DNA of 31,889 nucleotides from an uncultured Bacteroidales bacterium (GTDB lineage: Bacteria > Bacteroidota > Bacteroidia > Bacteroidales > P3): NCBI GenBank assembly GCA_905236405.1, contig CAJOQB010000013.1:1-31889 (forward strand), given 5' to 3'. The position numbers and the translations under genes are program-made. Positions 6,364 through 14,308 of this stretch are shown in pieces. Within the stretch, counting starts at the first letter, position 1. Each line of letters opens with the position of its first letter. The notes beneath the pieces are model-generated. The model was not told the origin of the DNA and ran no database searches. It saw only the letters and a list, made by a program, of their open reading frames with translations.

Positions 6364-7746
6364 CTATCCTTGCCAAGACGACTCGATGTCCTTCCTGATG
6401 CGACGAGCCTCCTTGAGCGACGGATTACCCAGCTTGAACACCAGTCGCCAGTTCTCCCACAAGCGACGGAGCCATGTGTGAATCGGCCCGTTGAGATAGG
6501 CCAGCAAGAACGGCAGGTCGAAGGCGACAAGCCACCACCCAAAACCGCCCATGCCCGGCAGCATGTCTCCCCAACAACCGCCATGAGTGCATCCCATAAC
6601 GATGCTGAAGACGATGACATAGAAGATGGAGAGGAAGAACCGGATGCCGAAGTTGAAGGAGCTGTGGAACTGGGTGTCGGCCACCTTGCGGTTGACTATC
6701 CAATGGGTAGGCAACAACGGAATGGGGTTGCAGGCGATGCAGAAGAGCAACACTCGGAGGAACGGCTTGCAGACAACGCACGAAGCCACCACGGCGGCAA
6801 GGGCCAACGTGGAGAGCAGCAGTACCAACGGGTTCCATTGGGTGGCCTCCACCTCGGGACGGACACCCGCCTTCTCGCAATCACCTATATATTTATTGGT
6901 ACGTTCGACCAACCGTTCGAAGGCTTCGCCACCCTGTTGCTCGAGGGCGTCGAACCAATGGGCGATGGATTGACGCACCTTGAAACGGTTCCAACTGTTG
7001 TTGCACAACCTCTGCTGACGGCGGACATAGGTGTTGAGCGAATGACACAAGGCAAGGGCCTCGTCGTAATGCTGGCTGCTGCGGATGTCGTGCATCAGAT
7101 CCATCATGGCAGGAGCCAACGTCTGTCGCATCTGGTTCAACGCCAAGGGCTCGTTTTCGCGGAAGGTCTCCATGAACGGCTGCACAGGGATGGGCTTGCC
7201 GATGTTGACGCAAAGGTTGTGGAAAGGACGCTCGTAGTCGTCGAAGTCGATACCGCAAGGGATGATATACATCGGTTCCTCTCCCATACTGTTCTGTGTG
7301 TCGCCGGCAATACGGAACATGCCTTTTACCAACGGCAACAGTTGGTGGCGGTTGTTATGACGCCCCTCGGCCATCAGGCAGAGCGGATGCTCGTCGAGCA
7401 CCACTTGTTTCGATTTCTCGAAAATCTCCGTGTTCTTGGAGAGACTCTCTTTGCCGTCGCGGATGCGGTAGACAGGAAGAATCTTGAGGAATGTCAACGC
7501 TGCGGCCACCGCCGGCTGTTTGAAGATGTCGGCACGAGCCAGAAAGACAGGTGCACGGTGGACCGTCGCAAGGACAGCCAAAGGTTCCATCAATCCCTGT
7601 TGATGGTTGGGGGCAAGGATATACCCTTTGTCGCGAGGCAGGTTCTCCTTTCCCTTGACGACAACCCTGTTGTAATGGCAGATGGTGCCGAACTCCACCA
7701 AGGGACGCAAGAACCAATAGAAGAAGTTATAATCCTGTATAGCCAT
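6364..7746 (-). CDS. PlsC-like acyltransferase with C-terminal membrane helices
   Basis: The 460-residue protein belongs to the glycerophosphate/lysophosphatidate acyltransferase superfamily and probably acylates a phospholipid precursor at the inner membrane. The catalytic block reads NHQQGLMEP at residues 47-55 (His48...Glu54), where Bacteroidota relatives usually have NHxxxxMD; the acidic residue is here Glu. The substrate-binding block is AEGRHNNRHQL at about 126-136 instead of PEGxxS. A helical region with several transmembrane segments occupies roughly residues 275-385. I start at ATG 7746 because a good minus-strand promoter box lies at 7816-7823, inside any longer frame that would begin at 7818. 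Convergent with exbD; single-gene unit. Exact acceptor is not predictable. Confidence 0.85.
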   Translation of the reverse strand: MAIQDYNFFYWFLRPLVEFGTICHYNRVVVKGKENLPRDKGYILAPNHQQGLMEPLAVLATVHRAPVFLARADIFKQPAVAAALTFLKILPVYRIRDGKESLSKNTEIFEKSKQVVLDEHPLCLMAEGRHNNRHQLLPLVKGMFRIAGDTQNSMGEEPMYIIPCGIDFDDYERPFHNLCVNIGKPIPVQPFMETFRENEPLALNQMRQTLAPAMMDLMHDIRSSQHYDEALALCHSLNTYVRRQQRLCNNSWNRFKVRQSIAHWFDALEQQGGEAFERLVERTNKYIGDCEKAGVRPEVEATQWNPLVLLLSTLALAAVVASCVVCKPFLRVLLFCIACNPIPLLPTHWIVNRKVADTQFHSSFNFGIRFFLSIFYVIVFSIVMGCTHGGCWGDMLPGMGGFGWWLVAFDLPFLLAYLNGPIHTWLRRLWENWRLVFKLGNPSLKEARRIRKDIESSWQG

Positions 7747-7815
7747 AGCATTGACATTTTGCAGACCGCTGAATGACAGAGGAAACAAGCCATCGGCAGC
7801 CGTTGTTAACAGATG

Positions 7816-7846
7816 CAAAGGTACGACTTATTTTCGTTGCGACAAC
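7816..7846 (-). promoter_or_regulatory. Promoter of the acyltransferase gene
   Basis: On the minus strand GTTG (7846-7843), 19 nt, then TACCTTTG (7823-7816) fits the Bacteroidota consensus. It supports the ATG at 7746 as start. A short inverted repeat GCGACAA/TTGTCGC (7839-7845 with 7852-7858) overlaps the -33 box and could be an operator. Confidence 0.6.
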
Positions 7847-7918
7847 GAAATTTGTCGCTCCACATACCAAAAAACACTTTTTTAAGTTATTCGATAAATC
7901 CTTAATAGACACAAAGCC

Positions 7919-8506
7919 ATGCAAAAGATTGCCGGTATCATCGTACTTGTCCTGACAATGGTTGTCGCGCCATTGCATGCCCAGCAACGTCTCATCGTCT
8001 CGGCTGCCTATGTCGAAGACGGCGACACCATTCTCTATTCCACCCTCCGTGAGGTGCAAGTATCACCCTATACAAGCCTGCTGACCCAGCAAGAAATCAA
8101 GAAGAACCAGAAGCTCATCCGCAACGTCAAGAAGATGTTGCCCTATGCACAGACAGGCAAACGCGAGTTGGATGCCCTCGAGGCTCAGCTGGCTTCGCTG
8201 CCCAAGAAGAAGCAGAAAGAAATCATCAAGGCCAAGGAGAAAGAGATGCTCGACCGCTATACCGAGGAGCTGAAGAAATGCACCATCTCACAAGGCATGG
8301 TGCTGCTCAAACTGATTGACCGCGAAACCGGCAAGACCTCCTACACCATCGTCAACGAACTGCGTGGCAAGCTGCGTGCCAGCTTCTACCAGACCTTCGC
8401 ACGTCTGTTCGGCTACAACCTCAAGGCGGGCTTCGACCCACAACACAGCAAACAGGACGACCTTATCGACCGCATTTGCATCATGGTGGAGAACGGAAGA
8501 CTATGA
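7919..8506 (+). CDS. DUF4294 family protein
   Basis: The 195-residue product has an N-terminal hydrophobic signal (MQKIAGIIVLVLTMVVAPLHAQ) that probably directs export to the periplasm. A charged helical middle rich in Lys/Glu follows (residues 60-115). The conserved C-terminal block MVLLKLIDRETGKTSYTIVNELRGKL, then a Phe-rich stretch and FGYNLKAGFDP, is characteristic of DUF4294, a Bacteroidota-restricted family with no known biochemical function. It is the first gene of a seven-gene plus-strand run and overlaps the next gene by 4 bp (ATGA), so the two are translationally coupled. No clear plus-strand promoter box was seen in the 170 bp upstream. Confidence 0.85.
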   Translation: MQKIAGIIVLVLTMVVAPLHAQQRLIVSAAYVEDGDTILYSTLREVQVSPYTSLLTQQEIKKNQKLIRNVKKMLPYAQTGKRELDALEAQLASLPKKKQKEIIKAKEKEMLDRYTEELKKCTISQGMVLLKLIDRETGKTSYTIVNELRGKLRASFYQTFARLFGYNLKAGFDPQHSKQDDLIDRICIMVENGRL

Positions 8507-9258
8507 GCCCTGCCATTATCCTGCTACCTTGTGTCCCCGTCAGGGCTTCGGCCTCCGACCGTTCGGAGATGACCGACCAACTGCTTTTTGGCAACAAAGT
8601 CGAAGTGTTGCAACAAGAGGAGCGTTGGTCGTTGGTCCGTTCGTTGGCCGACGGCTATGAAGGATGGGTGGACAACAAACAGCTGACGCTGCTCAACGCC
8701 GAAACGATGATGGAGGTGGAGCAATGGGACGCCGTGGTAGGCACCCCCACCGACACCATCCTCCTGACCCGCAACGAACAATCACAACCCATGACCATCC
8801 CCATGGGCAGCCATGTGCCCCGAGAGAGCTGCCAGATAGCGGGGATGACGCTGCAAGGTCTCCATCCCACCGTATTGGGCAACATCGTCGACACTGCCAA
8901 ACAACTCATCGGCGCTCCCTATCTGTGGGGCGGCAAGACCCTGATGGGCATCGACTGCTCCGGTTTTGTCCAGACGGTCTTTCGCACCCAAGGGCTGTGG
9001 CTCCCTCGCGACGCCTACCAGCAAGAGCAGAAAGGCATCCGCGTCGACAATTTGCAGCAATGTGTGGCTGGCGACCTGCTCTTCTTCTCCAACCCCGAGG
9101 GGAGAGTGATTCATGTGGGCATCGCTATGGGCAACGGTCGCATCATACATGCCTCGGGACAGGTGCGTGTCGACAAAATCGACTCCACCGGCATCTTCAA
9201 CTTCGACGAAGGGCAATACACCCATCGTCTATGCTCTATCCGACGATTCATGCAATGA
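8503..9258 (+). CDS. C40 (NlpC/P60) peptidase with N-terminal SH3-like domains
   Basis: The 251-residue enzyme should cleave the gamma-D-Glu-diamino-acid bond in murein peptides. The catalytic domain spans about residues 125-250: Cys152 in DCSGF, His204 in VIHVGI and His216 in IIHASG form the usual Cys-His-His triad, preceded by the typical GAPYLWGGKT. Residues 15-115 form one or two SH3-like modules (WSLVRSLADGYEGWVD is a clear bacterial SH3 signature). No convincing signal peptide is seen, like YkfC-type dipeptidyl-peptidase VI enzymes that recycle murein peptides, so it may act in the cytoplasm. The chosen ATG at 8503 overlaps the DUF4294 stop by 4 bp. The end likewise overlaps the next gene. 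Confidence 0.92.
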   Translation: MSPAIILLPCVPVRASASDRSEMTDQLLFGNKVEVLQQEERWSLVRSLADGYEGWVDNKQLTLLNAETMMEVEQWDAVVGTPTDTILLTRNEQSQPMTIPMGSHVPRESCQIAGMTLQGLHPTVLGNIVDTAKQLIGAPYLWGGKTLMGIDCSGFVQTVFRTQGLWLPRDAYQQEQKGIRVDNLQQCVAGDLLFFSNPEGRVIHVGIAMGNGRIIHASGQVRVDKIDSTGIFNFDEGQYTHRLCSIRRFMQ

Positions 9259-9692
9259 AAGCACGCAAACTGACATACCTGCTGACCCTGCTGACGGTGA
9301 TGACCGCCGCCTGCCACACCGACCAACGTCCCACAGACCTGATGGACGAGGAGGTGTTCGTCGATTTCCTTGTCGACGCCCATCTGATAGAATCGTACTA
9401 CGCCCTGCAAGGCGGCTATCGTTACGACTCCTTGGTGCCCGACATGAAGGCATCCTACCAAGAGCTCTACGCCAAACACGGCACCAACCAAGAACAGTTC
9501 GACCGCACAGCGGCTTACTACCAAGAACATTTCGACGAATACAAAGCCATCTACGAACAGGTCATCGACAAGCTGAGTCACTATGCCGACTCGCTGCCGC
9601 CTGCCGAACCCGACGACGAACCACAGGAAGAGAACCAACCGCGAGTCGTCATGCCCGTAGGACTCTCTCCCATCCAACATGAAGAAAACTAA
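9255..9692 (+). CDS. DUF4296 family lipoprotein
   Basis: This 145-residue protein starts at ATG 9255, overlapping the peptidase stop by 4 bp. A basic N-terminus (MKARK) and a hydrophobic stretch end in a lipobox, TVMTAAC, giving a lipid-modified Cys near residue 19. The mature part contains the DUF4296 hallmark: an early MDEEVFVDFLVDAHLIES segment, Tyr-rich helices (AAYYQEHFDEYKAIYEQVID) and an acidic Pro-rich tail. DUF4296 is a Bacteroidota family of unknown function. The overlap with the C40 peptidase and the closeness of the permease gene suggest a role in cell-envelope maintenance; that is inferred from context only. Confidence 0.85.
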   Translation: MKARKLTYLLTLLTVMTAACHTDQRPTDLMDEEVFVDFLVDAHLIESYYALQGGYRYDSLVPDMKASYQELYAKHGTNQEQFDRTAAYYQEHFDEYKAIYEQVIDKLSHYADSLPPAEPDDEPQEENQPRVVMPVGLSPIQHEEN

Positions 9693-9719
9693 ACGCCACC
9701 CAAAAGAAAAGAGACAGTC

Positions 9720-10814
9720 ATGATTGCCAAGAAGTATATGATACTGGATCGCTACATCCTCGGGAAATACTTGAAGACGTTCCTGTTGGCCATGCTGTTG
9801 ATTATCGTCATCGTCATCACCTTCGACATCTCGGAGAAACTGGACGACTTCTTGAGCAACCATGCTCCGCTCAACAAAATCATCTTCAACTACTACTTCA
9901 ACTTCATCCCCGGCTTCCTCAACCTCTACAGCCCCCTCTTTATCTTCATCTCGGTGCTTTTCTTCACCTCCAAGATGGCGTCGAACACCGAGATTATCGC
10001 CATCCTCGGCAGCGGCATCAGCTACCGTCGACTGCTGCAACCCTATCTGCACGGCTCTATCATCGTGGCGTTGCTCATCCTGCTGTTGGGCAACTTTGTC
10101 ATCCCCATCAGCAACCGGTACCTCGACGAGTTCGAAGACGAGTATATCCACACGATGCACCGCAACAACTACATCGACCTCCATTTCCAATCGGACGTCG
10201 GCACATTGGTATATGCCCAGAGCTACGACGTGCAGAGCCGCACCGCTTTCCACTATCAACAAGACACCTACGACGAGAACGGGCAACTGAAAGAACGCAT
10301 CACCGCCGACAACATCACCTACGACAGCATCGACAACCAATGGCGGGCCCACCGGCTGGTCATCAGAACTGTGAATGGTGACCAAGAGAAACTCGTCGAG
10401 CGACCCCTCGACATGATTGACATCAACCTCACCCCCAACGACTTCAATCTGGCGTCGGTCAACATCACCACCATCAACAGCCCCAAGCTTATCCAATATA
10501 TCCACGAGCAGCAGATGCGTGGCACAGGCAAAGTGACCACAGCCAAGATAGAACTCTACCAACGGCTCCTCACCCCGATAGCGGTGATAGTGATGACCTT
10601 CATCGGGGTGGCTATCTCGAGCCGCAAGACCCGTGGCGGCATCGGCGTCCATCTGGCCATCGGCATCAGCATCGCCTTTGCCTTTATCGTGTTCATGCGT
10701 GTCTCGGTGGTCTTCGCCACCAACGGCAACTTCTCTCCCTTCCTCGCGGTACTGCTGCCACAGGTAGTCTTTGCCGCCGCTGCCGCCTATCTCATCCGTA
10801 CCGCACCCAAGTAG
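9720..10814 (+). CDS. LptF/LptG-family (YjgP/YjgQ) permease
   Basis: The 364-residue protein has the family architecture: two N-terminal helices, a large periplasmic beta-jellyroll-like domain and a C-terminal helical part. The start MILDRYILGKYLKTF (residues 7-21) with KTFLLAMLL matches the conserved N-terminal amphipathic and membrane segment. The helices lie at about 20-45, 55-85 and 100-125; the periplasmic part spans roughly 130-265; three further helices follow (...LYQRLLTPIAVIVMTFIGVAISSRKTRGG is the signature). LptF and LptG with LptB export lipopolysaccharide from the inner membrane. No ATPase is adjacent, as usual in Bacteroidota. An alternative start seven codons downstream is equally compatible. 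Confidence 0.93.
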   Translation: MIAKKYMILDRYILGKYLKTFLLAMLLIIVIVITFDISEKLDDFLSNHAPLNKIIFNYYFNFIPGFLNLYSPLFIFISVLFFTSKMASNTEIIAILGSGISYRRLLQPYLHGSIIVALLILLLGNFVIPISNRYLDEFEDEYIHTMHRNNYIDLHFQSDVGTLVYAQSYDVQSRTAFHYQQDTYDENGQLKERITADNITYDSIDNQWRAHRLVIRTVNGDQEKLVERPLDMIDINLTPNDFNLASVNITTINSPKLIQYIHEQQMRGTGKVTTAKIELYQRLLTPIAVIVMTFIGVAISSRKTRGGIGVHLAIGISIAFAFIVFMRVSVVFATNGNFSPFLAVLLPQVVFAAAAAYLIRTAPK

Positions 10815-10832
10815 CAACAAAAACATACACCT

Positions 10833-11255
10833 ATGACCATACAAGAAATAGAACAGTCGATTATCGACGAATTCGCCAACTTCGAGGACTGGATGGACAA
10901 ATATGCCTATCTGATAGACTTGGGCAAAGAGTGTCCCGCCATCGACGAGCAGGACAAGACCGAGTCGAACCTCATCAAAGGATGCCAAAGCCGCGTGTGG
11001 CTCAGCTGCCACATGCAAGAGGGCAAGCTCCACTTCCGTGCCGACAGCGACGCCGTCATCACCAAAGGCATCATCTCGCTCCTCATCCGCGCCCTCAGCG
11101 ACCAGACGCCACAGGACATCCTCGCCGCCGACCTCTCCTTCCTCGACGTTATCGGGTTGAAGGAGCACCTCTCCCCCACCCGTTCCAATGGTCTCACCGC
11201 CATGGTGAAACAAATCAAGATGTACGCCCTTGCTTTTTCCACCCAACAACAATAA
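10833..11255 (+). CDS. sufE: SufE-like sulfur acceptor protein
   Basis: This 140-residue protein matches SufE in length and pattern. The acceptor cysteine is Cys51 in IKGCQSRVWL, the family signature, preceded by CPAIDEQDKTESNLI. SufE takes persulfide from the cysteine desulfurase SufS and passes it to the SufBCD scaffold during Fe-S cluster assembly in the cytoplasm. The gene begins 18 bp after the permease and is followed after 6 bp by sufT, a second Fe-S gene, so the pair is probably one translational unit. No SufS gene is near; sufC and sufD are about 12 kb downstream. Confidence 0.93.
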   Translation: MTIQEIEQSIIDEFANFEDWMDKYAYLIDLGKECPAIDEQDKTESNLIKGCQSRVWLSCHMQEGKLHFRADSDAVITKGIISLLIRALSDQTPQDILAADLSFLDVIGLKEHLSPTRSNGLTAMVKQIKMYALAFSTQQQ

Positions 11256-11261
11256 GCCCCT

Positions 11262-11585
11262 ATGGATATCCAACCCACCCGCGAAACCATCCACGACGCC
11301 GTGGTCAACTGTCTGAAGAACATCTACGACCCCGAGATACCGGTCAACATCTACGACCTCGGTCTTATCTACGGCATTGACATCGACGACGACCTCAACG
11401 TGAAAATCACCATGACCATGACGGCGCCCAACTGCCCCGAAGCCGAATATATGCTGGCCGAGGTAAAACAGATGACCTCCTATGTCTCTGGTGTGAAGTC
11501 GGTCGAGGTGGAGCTCACCTTCACCCCCGAATGGTCGTATGCCAACCTCAGCGAAGAGGCCAAACTTGAATTAGGTTTTCTCTAA
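11262..11585 (+). CDS. sufT: SufT-like MIP18/DUF59 Fe-S assembly protein
   Basis: The 107-residue product is a compact MIP18-family domain. DPEIPVNIYDLGLIYGIDID (about residues 24-43) is the family hallmark, followed by TMTAPNCPEA with the conserved Cys near residue 65. The C-terminal stretch FTPEWSYANLSEEAKLELGF is also typical. Members assist maturation of Fe-S proteins or, as in SufT, assembly and carriage of clusters. Placement directly behind sufE supports that role. The next gene begins 10 bp downstream. Confidence 0.92.
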   Translation: MDIQPTRETIHDAVVNCLKNIYDPEIPVNIYDLGLIYGIDIDDDLNVKITMTMTAPNCPEAEYMLAEVKQMTSYVSGVKSVEVELTFTPEWSYANLSEEAKLELGFL

Positions 11586-11595
11586 ACATCCGCCC

Positions 11596-12771
11596 ATGCT
11601 TCTCCTCTCACGCAAGAACCAACGGTTTGCCAAAGAGCAGGCACCCTATCAGAGCACCTCGCTGACCGCCATGACCCTACGCCGGTTCCGCAAAGACACC
11701 ATGGCGATGGTAAGCACAGGGGTCATCCTCCTCTTTACGTTGATGGCCATCTTGGGCTATCTCATCACCCCCGACCACACCCCCTACTGCAACCAGCAGT
11801 ACCTCGAGTTGGCCACGATGAAACCCTTCTCCAAGGCCACCTTCCTATGTGTCGACACCCCCACGTTGACAGAAGGCACACATACGGATGACATACCGCA
11901 GTCAAATGACACCCCGCGTCGTTGCGGATGGCTCGAACGGATGATTCACGGCGAGCCGCTGCCCTATACCGCCATCCCTATCTACAGTCACAAAGAAGTG
12001 GGCGACTACATCGAGGTGGAGACTTTCACCGGCAGCACCCCCAACGACGGAGAGATACAACGCTACCGCAAAAGCGACGTGGTGAAAATCGAGCAACGCA
12101 CCTTTGTCTTCGGCACCGACGGCTATGGCCGCGACGTGCTGAGCCAGATAATGATAGGCAGCCGCGTAAGCCTCTCGGTAGGCTTCATCGCCATCTTCAT
12201 CGCCTTGGTCATCGGCATCACCCTCGGCGCCTTGGCCGCCTACTATGGTGGCTGGGTCGACAATGTCATCATGTGGCTCATCAACGTGTTGTGGTCCATC
12301 CCGACGGTGCTGTTAGTCATCGCCATCACCTTCGCCTTGGGCAAAGGCTTCTGGCAAGTCTTTGTCGCCGTGGGACTCACCATGTGGGTCGACATCGCCC
12401 GTGTGGTGCGTGGCCAAGTCTTCTCCATCAAGGAGAAAGAGTATGTCGAAGCCGCCCGTGCTTTGGGTTACAGCACCTTCCGCATCATCTTCCGACACAT
12501 ACTGCCCAACATCCTCGGCGCCGTCATCGTGGTCACCGCCTCCAACTTCGCCAGCGCCATCTTGCTCGAGGCAGGACTCAGCTTCTTGGGCATCGGAGTG
12601 CAGCCCCCCATGCCGTCGTGGGGTAGCATGGTGAAAGAGAATTATGCCTACATTTTGCTCGATTCGGCTTATCTTGCCCTTCTCCCTGGCCTTGCCATCA
12701 TGATTATTGTGCTTGCCTTCATGCTGTTGGGCAACGGAGTAAGAAATTCTTTAGACATTAAAAACCAATAG
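11596..12771 (+). CDS. DppC/OppC-like ABC transporter permease
   Basis: A 391-residue inner-membrane permease of the binding-protein-dependent family. An N-terminal cytoplasmic tail and first helix (about 34-56) resemble the OppC_N module. About 130 residues of mostly polar, probably periplasmic sequence follow before the five-helix permease core (from about 190). The core contains the EAA-loop signature EYVEAARALGYSTFRIIFRHILPNI, the contact for the ATPase, and ends ...AIMIIVLAFMLLGNGVRNSLDIKNQ. The preceding GTDGYGRDVLSQIMIGSR is typical of DppC/OppC. No partner permease, ATPase or binding protein lies next to it, so the complex must be assembled from other loci. It is the last gene in the run starting at 7919. 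Confidence 0.9.
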   Translation: MLLLSRKNQRFAKEQAPYQSTSLTAMTLRRFRKDTMAMVSTGVILLFTLMAILGYLITPDHTPYCNQQYLELATMKPFSKATFLCVDTPTLTEGTHTDDIPQSNDTPRRCGWLERMIHGEPLPYTAIPIYSHKEVGDYIEVETFTGSTPNDGEIQRYRKSDVVKIEQRTFVFGTDGYGRDVLSQIMIGSRVSLSVGFIAIFIALVIGITLGALAAYYGGWVDNVIMWLINVLWSIPTVLLVIAITFALGKGFWQVFVAVGLTMWVDIARVVRGQVFSIKEKEYVEAARALGYSTFRIIFRHILPNILGAVIVVTASNFASAILLEAGLSFLGIGVQPPMPSWGSMVKENYAYILLDSAYLALLPGLAIMIIVLAFMLLGNGVRNSLDIKNQ

Positions 12772-12828
12772 GATAGAAGACAATCAACCACTAACTATAT
12801 ATTAAATATCTTAAAAAAACACAAAATA

Positions 12829-12861
12829 TTTCTCCCACTTGAAGTTTTTTCTATACTTTTG
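12829..12861 (+). promoter_or_regulatory. Promoter for the InlB-repeat lipoprotein gene
   Basis: TACTTTTG at 12854-12861 matches TAnnTTTG; ATTTC at 12828-12832 is 21-22 nt upstream as a weak -33 element. The 80-nt leader to ATG 12944 is very AT-rich. This is the only promoter-like signal in the 172-bp gap. Confidence 0.5.
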
Positions 12862-12943
12862 CACAAATTTTTAATCTATAAACAAAGCATTCAATAGTCA
12901 AGAAACAATTCAATTTATTAACATCATTAAAATTCAAAATCAA

Positions 12944-13717
12944 ATGAAAAACGTATTCAAATTCTTAGGCATTGCCTTAGTAGCAGGCGCTCTGCTGACC
13001 GCTTGCGGCGAGAAGTACACCGTCACGGTGAACGTTAACGATAACGCTATGGGTACAGTTACCGGTGCCGGTGATTATGATCCCGATGCATCCTGCACCC
13101 TGACCGCCACCCCCAACGCTGGCTACATGTTCGTTAGCTGGAGCGATGGCACCAACACCATCACCGAGAACCCCTACACCTTCACTGTGAAGAGCGATGT
13201 TACCTACACCGCCACCTTCGCCAAGAGAGAAGGCGTTCAAGTGACCTTCGGCAGCGCTTCTTGGACTGCTGACCCCAATGCTTCCGCATTCTATTACCTT
13301 GCCAATTACAATGACTTCTACCTCGCTGTGATGCCTGTTTCGGGACAGCTTCCTCAGGCTACCTTCTGGGCAAACTGTGCCGTTGGCGAACACGCTAGCA
13401 ACTTTATCGTTGACGAAGAATATGGTTTCACTTATGACAATGAAGATGCCTACAGATGCGACTACTATGCTGAAGGCGCTGTCACCGCTGGTAACCAGAC
13501 CCGTGGTGACTGGTGGGCAAGAACCTGGTCTGCTAAAGTCAACAGCTACGATGCTACTTCGATGACCGTCGACGCCACCATCACCGCCACCATGTTCGAC
13601 GTACTGGAAGCTTTCGGCGACGGTGGTACGGGCGACGCTGCAACCGCTTCGCAGCAAAACCTGACTGCAAACGTTGCTGTTACCCTTACAGAGCCTTCTA
13701 AAAAAATGTCCAAATAA
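12944..13717 (+). CDS. Lipoprotein with one InlB/Flg_new-type beta repeat
   Basis: The 257-residue product has a signal with lipobox ALLTAC (Cys near residue 21). Mature residues about 25-92 form one Listeria/Flg_new-type repeat: YTVTVNVNDNAMGTVTGAG, a cysteine-containing turn, then GYMFVSWSDGTNTITENPYTFTVKSDVTYTATF. The repeat type is widespread in Bacteroidota surface proteins. The remaining 160 residues are Trp/Tyr/Asp-rich, beta-like and unrecognised. Codons are more A/U-ending than in the flanking Suf genes, resembling highly expressed surface proteins. A strong terminator follows 24 bp after the stop, so it is a single-gene unit. Confidence 0.85.
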   Translation: MKNVFKFLGIALVAGALLTACGEKYTVTVNVNDNAMGTVTGAGDYDPDASCTLTATPNAGYMFVSWSDGTNTITENPYTFTVKSDVTYTATFAKREGVQVTFGSASWTADPNASAFYYLANYNDFYLAVMPVSGQLPQATFWANCAVGEHASNFIVDEEYGFTYDNEDAYRCDYYAEGAVTAGNQTRGDWWARTWSAKVNSYDATSMTVDATITATMFDVLEAFGDGGTGDAATASQQNLTANVAVTLTEPSKKMSK

Positions 13718-13741
13718 TTTTTCTTCAAAACTAAAGTATAT

Positions 13742-13770
13742 AAAAGGCCCTCATATCCCGAGGGCCTTTT
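13742..13770 (+). terminator. Terminator of the InlB-repeat lipoprotein gene
   Basis: Perfect 11-bp stem AAAAGGCCCTC/GAGGGCCTTTT (13742-13752 with 13760-13770) with a 7-nt loop. The U tract is formed by the end of the stem. Confidence 0.9.
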
Positions 13771-13787
13771 AAAAACAATCACAAAAG

Positions 13788-14237
13788 ATGAAAAAAGCAT
13801 TAAAAATTGCCGCTATCGCATTGGCTGTTTCCGCATTTTCTGTTGCTTGCAACAACAACGCTGAGCCCGAAATCAATCAGGACTCCATCGATTCCGTTCG
13901 CATTGCCGACAGCATCCGCATCGCCGACAGCATCGCTGCTGAAGAGGCCGCTATGGAAGAGGCTCGCATCGCTGACAGCATCCGCATCGCTGACAGCATC
14001 GCCGCAGTCAAAGCTGGCAAAAAGCCCGCTAGCAAACCTGCCACCAAACCCGCTGCCAAACCCATTGACGTAACCAAGAACGTTCCCACCTCCAAGACTC
14101 CCACGGGAACCACCACGGTTACCGCTCAAAAAACCAACCAAGGCAACGCCATGAAAACTGACATCGATGTGACGAAGAACGCCCCCACTGGCAAGAACAC
14201 CGCCACCAAAGGCACCGTTACCCCTGTCAAAAAATAA
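13788..14237 (+). CDS. Repetitive lipoprotein with RIADSI repeats and Lys/Thr-rich tail
   Basis: This 149-residue protein has lipobox FSVAC with Cys near residue 21, followed by NNNAEPE, an acidic stretch that may serve as a Bacteroidota surface-export signal. Residues about 33-70 contain four near-perfect RIADSI units in two pairs, separated by AAEEAAMEEA, so the region should be a helical coiled-coil. The rest is low complexity: Lys/Pro/Ala repeats (KPASKPATKPAAKP), then two copies of an IDVTKN-[AV]-PT motif. It carries no enzymatic motif, and I recognise only the architecture. The start is 18 bp after the previous terminator, with no clear own promoter. Confidence 0.75.
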   Translation: MKKALKIAAIALAVSAFSVACNNNAEPEINQDSIDSVRIADSIRIADSIAAEEAAMEEARIADSIRIADSIAAVKAGKKPASKPATKPAAKPIDVTKNVPTSKTPTGTTTVTAQKTNQGNAMKTDIDVTKNAPTGKNTATKGTVTPVKK

Positions 14238-14258
14238 TCAATTTTTCTAAAAGTTAGT

Positions 14259-14297
14259 AAGTTCGGCTCTCAACAAAGAGTCGAACTTATTTTTTTC
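14259..14297 (+). terminator. Terminator after the RIADSI lipoprotein gene
   Basis: A 12-pair stem (14259-14270 with 14277-14288, one G-T pair) with loop CAACAA is followed by a seven-T run. Strong intrinsic terminator. Confidence 0.88.
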
Positions 14298-14308
14298 GGT
14301 TTTACCTG

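Noticed and set aside
6355..7776. Open frame of 473 codons on the plus strand
   Set aside because: It is antisense to the acyltransferase, which carries family motifs and its own promoter.
9111..11294. Open frame of 727 codons on the minus strand
   Set aside because: It is antisense to five confidently identified genes (C40 peptidase to SufT). Its sequence is low-complexity Val/Gly/Asp, the usual shadow of GC-rich coding DNA.
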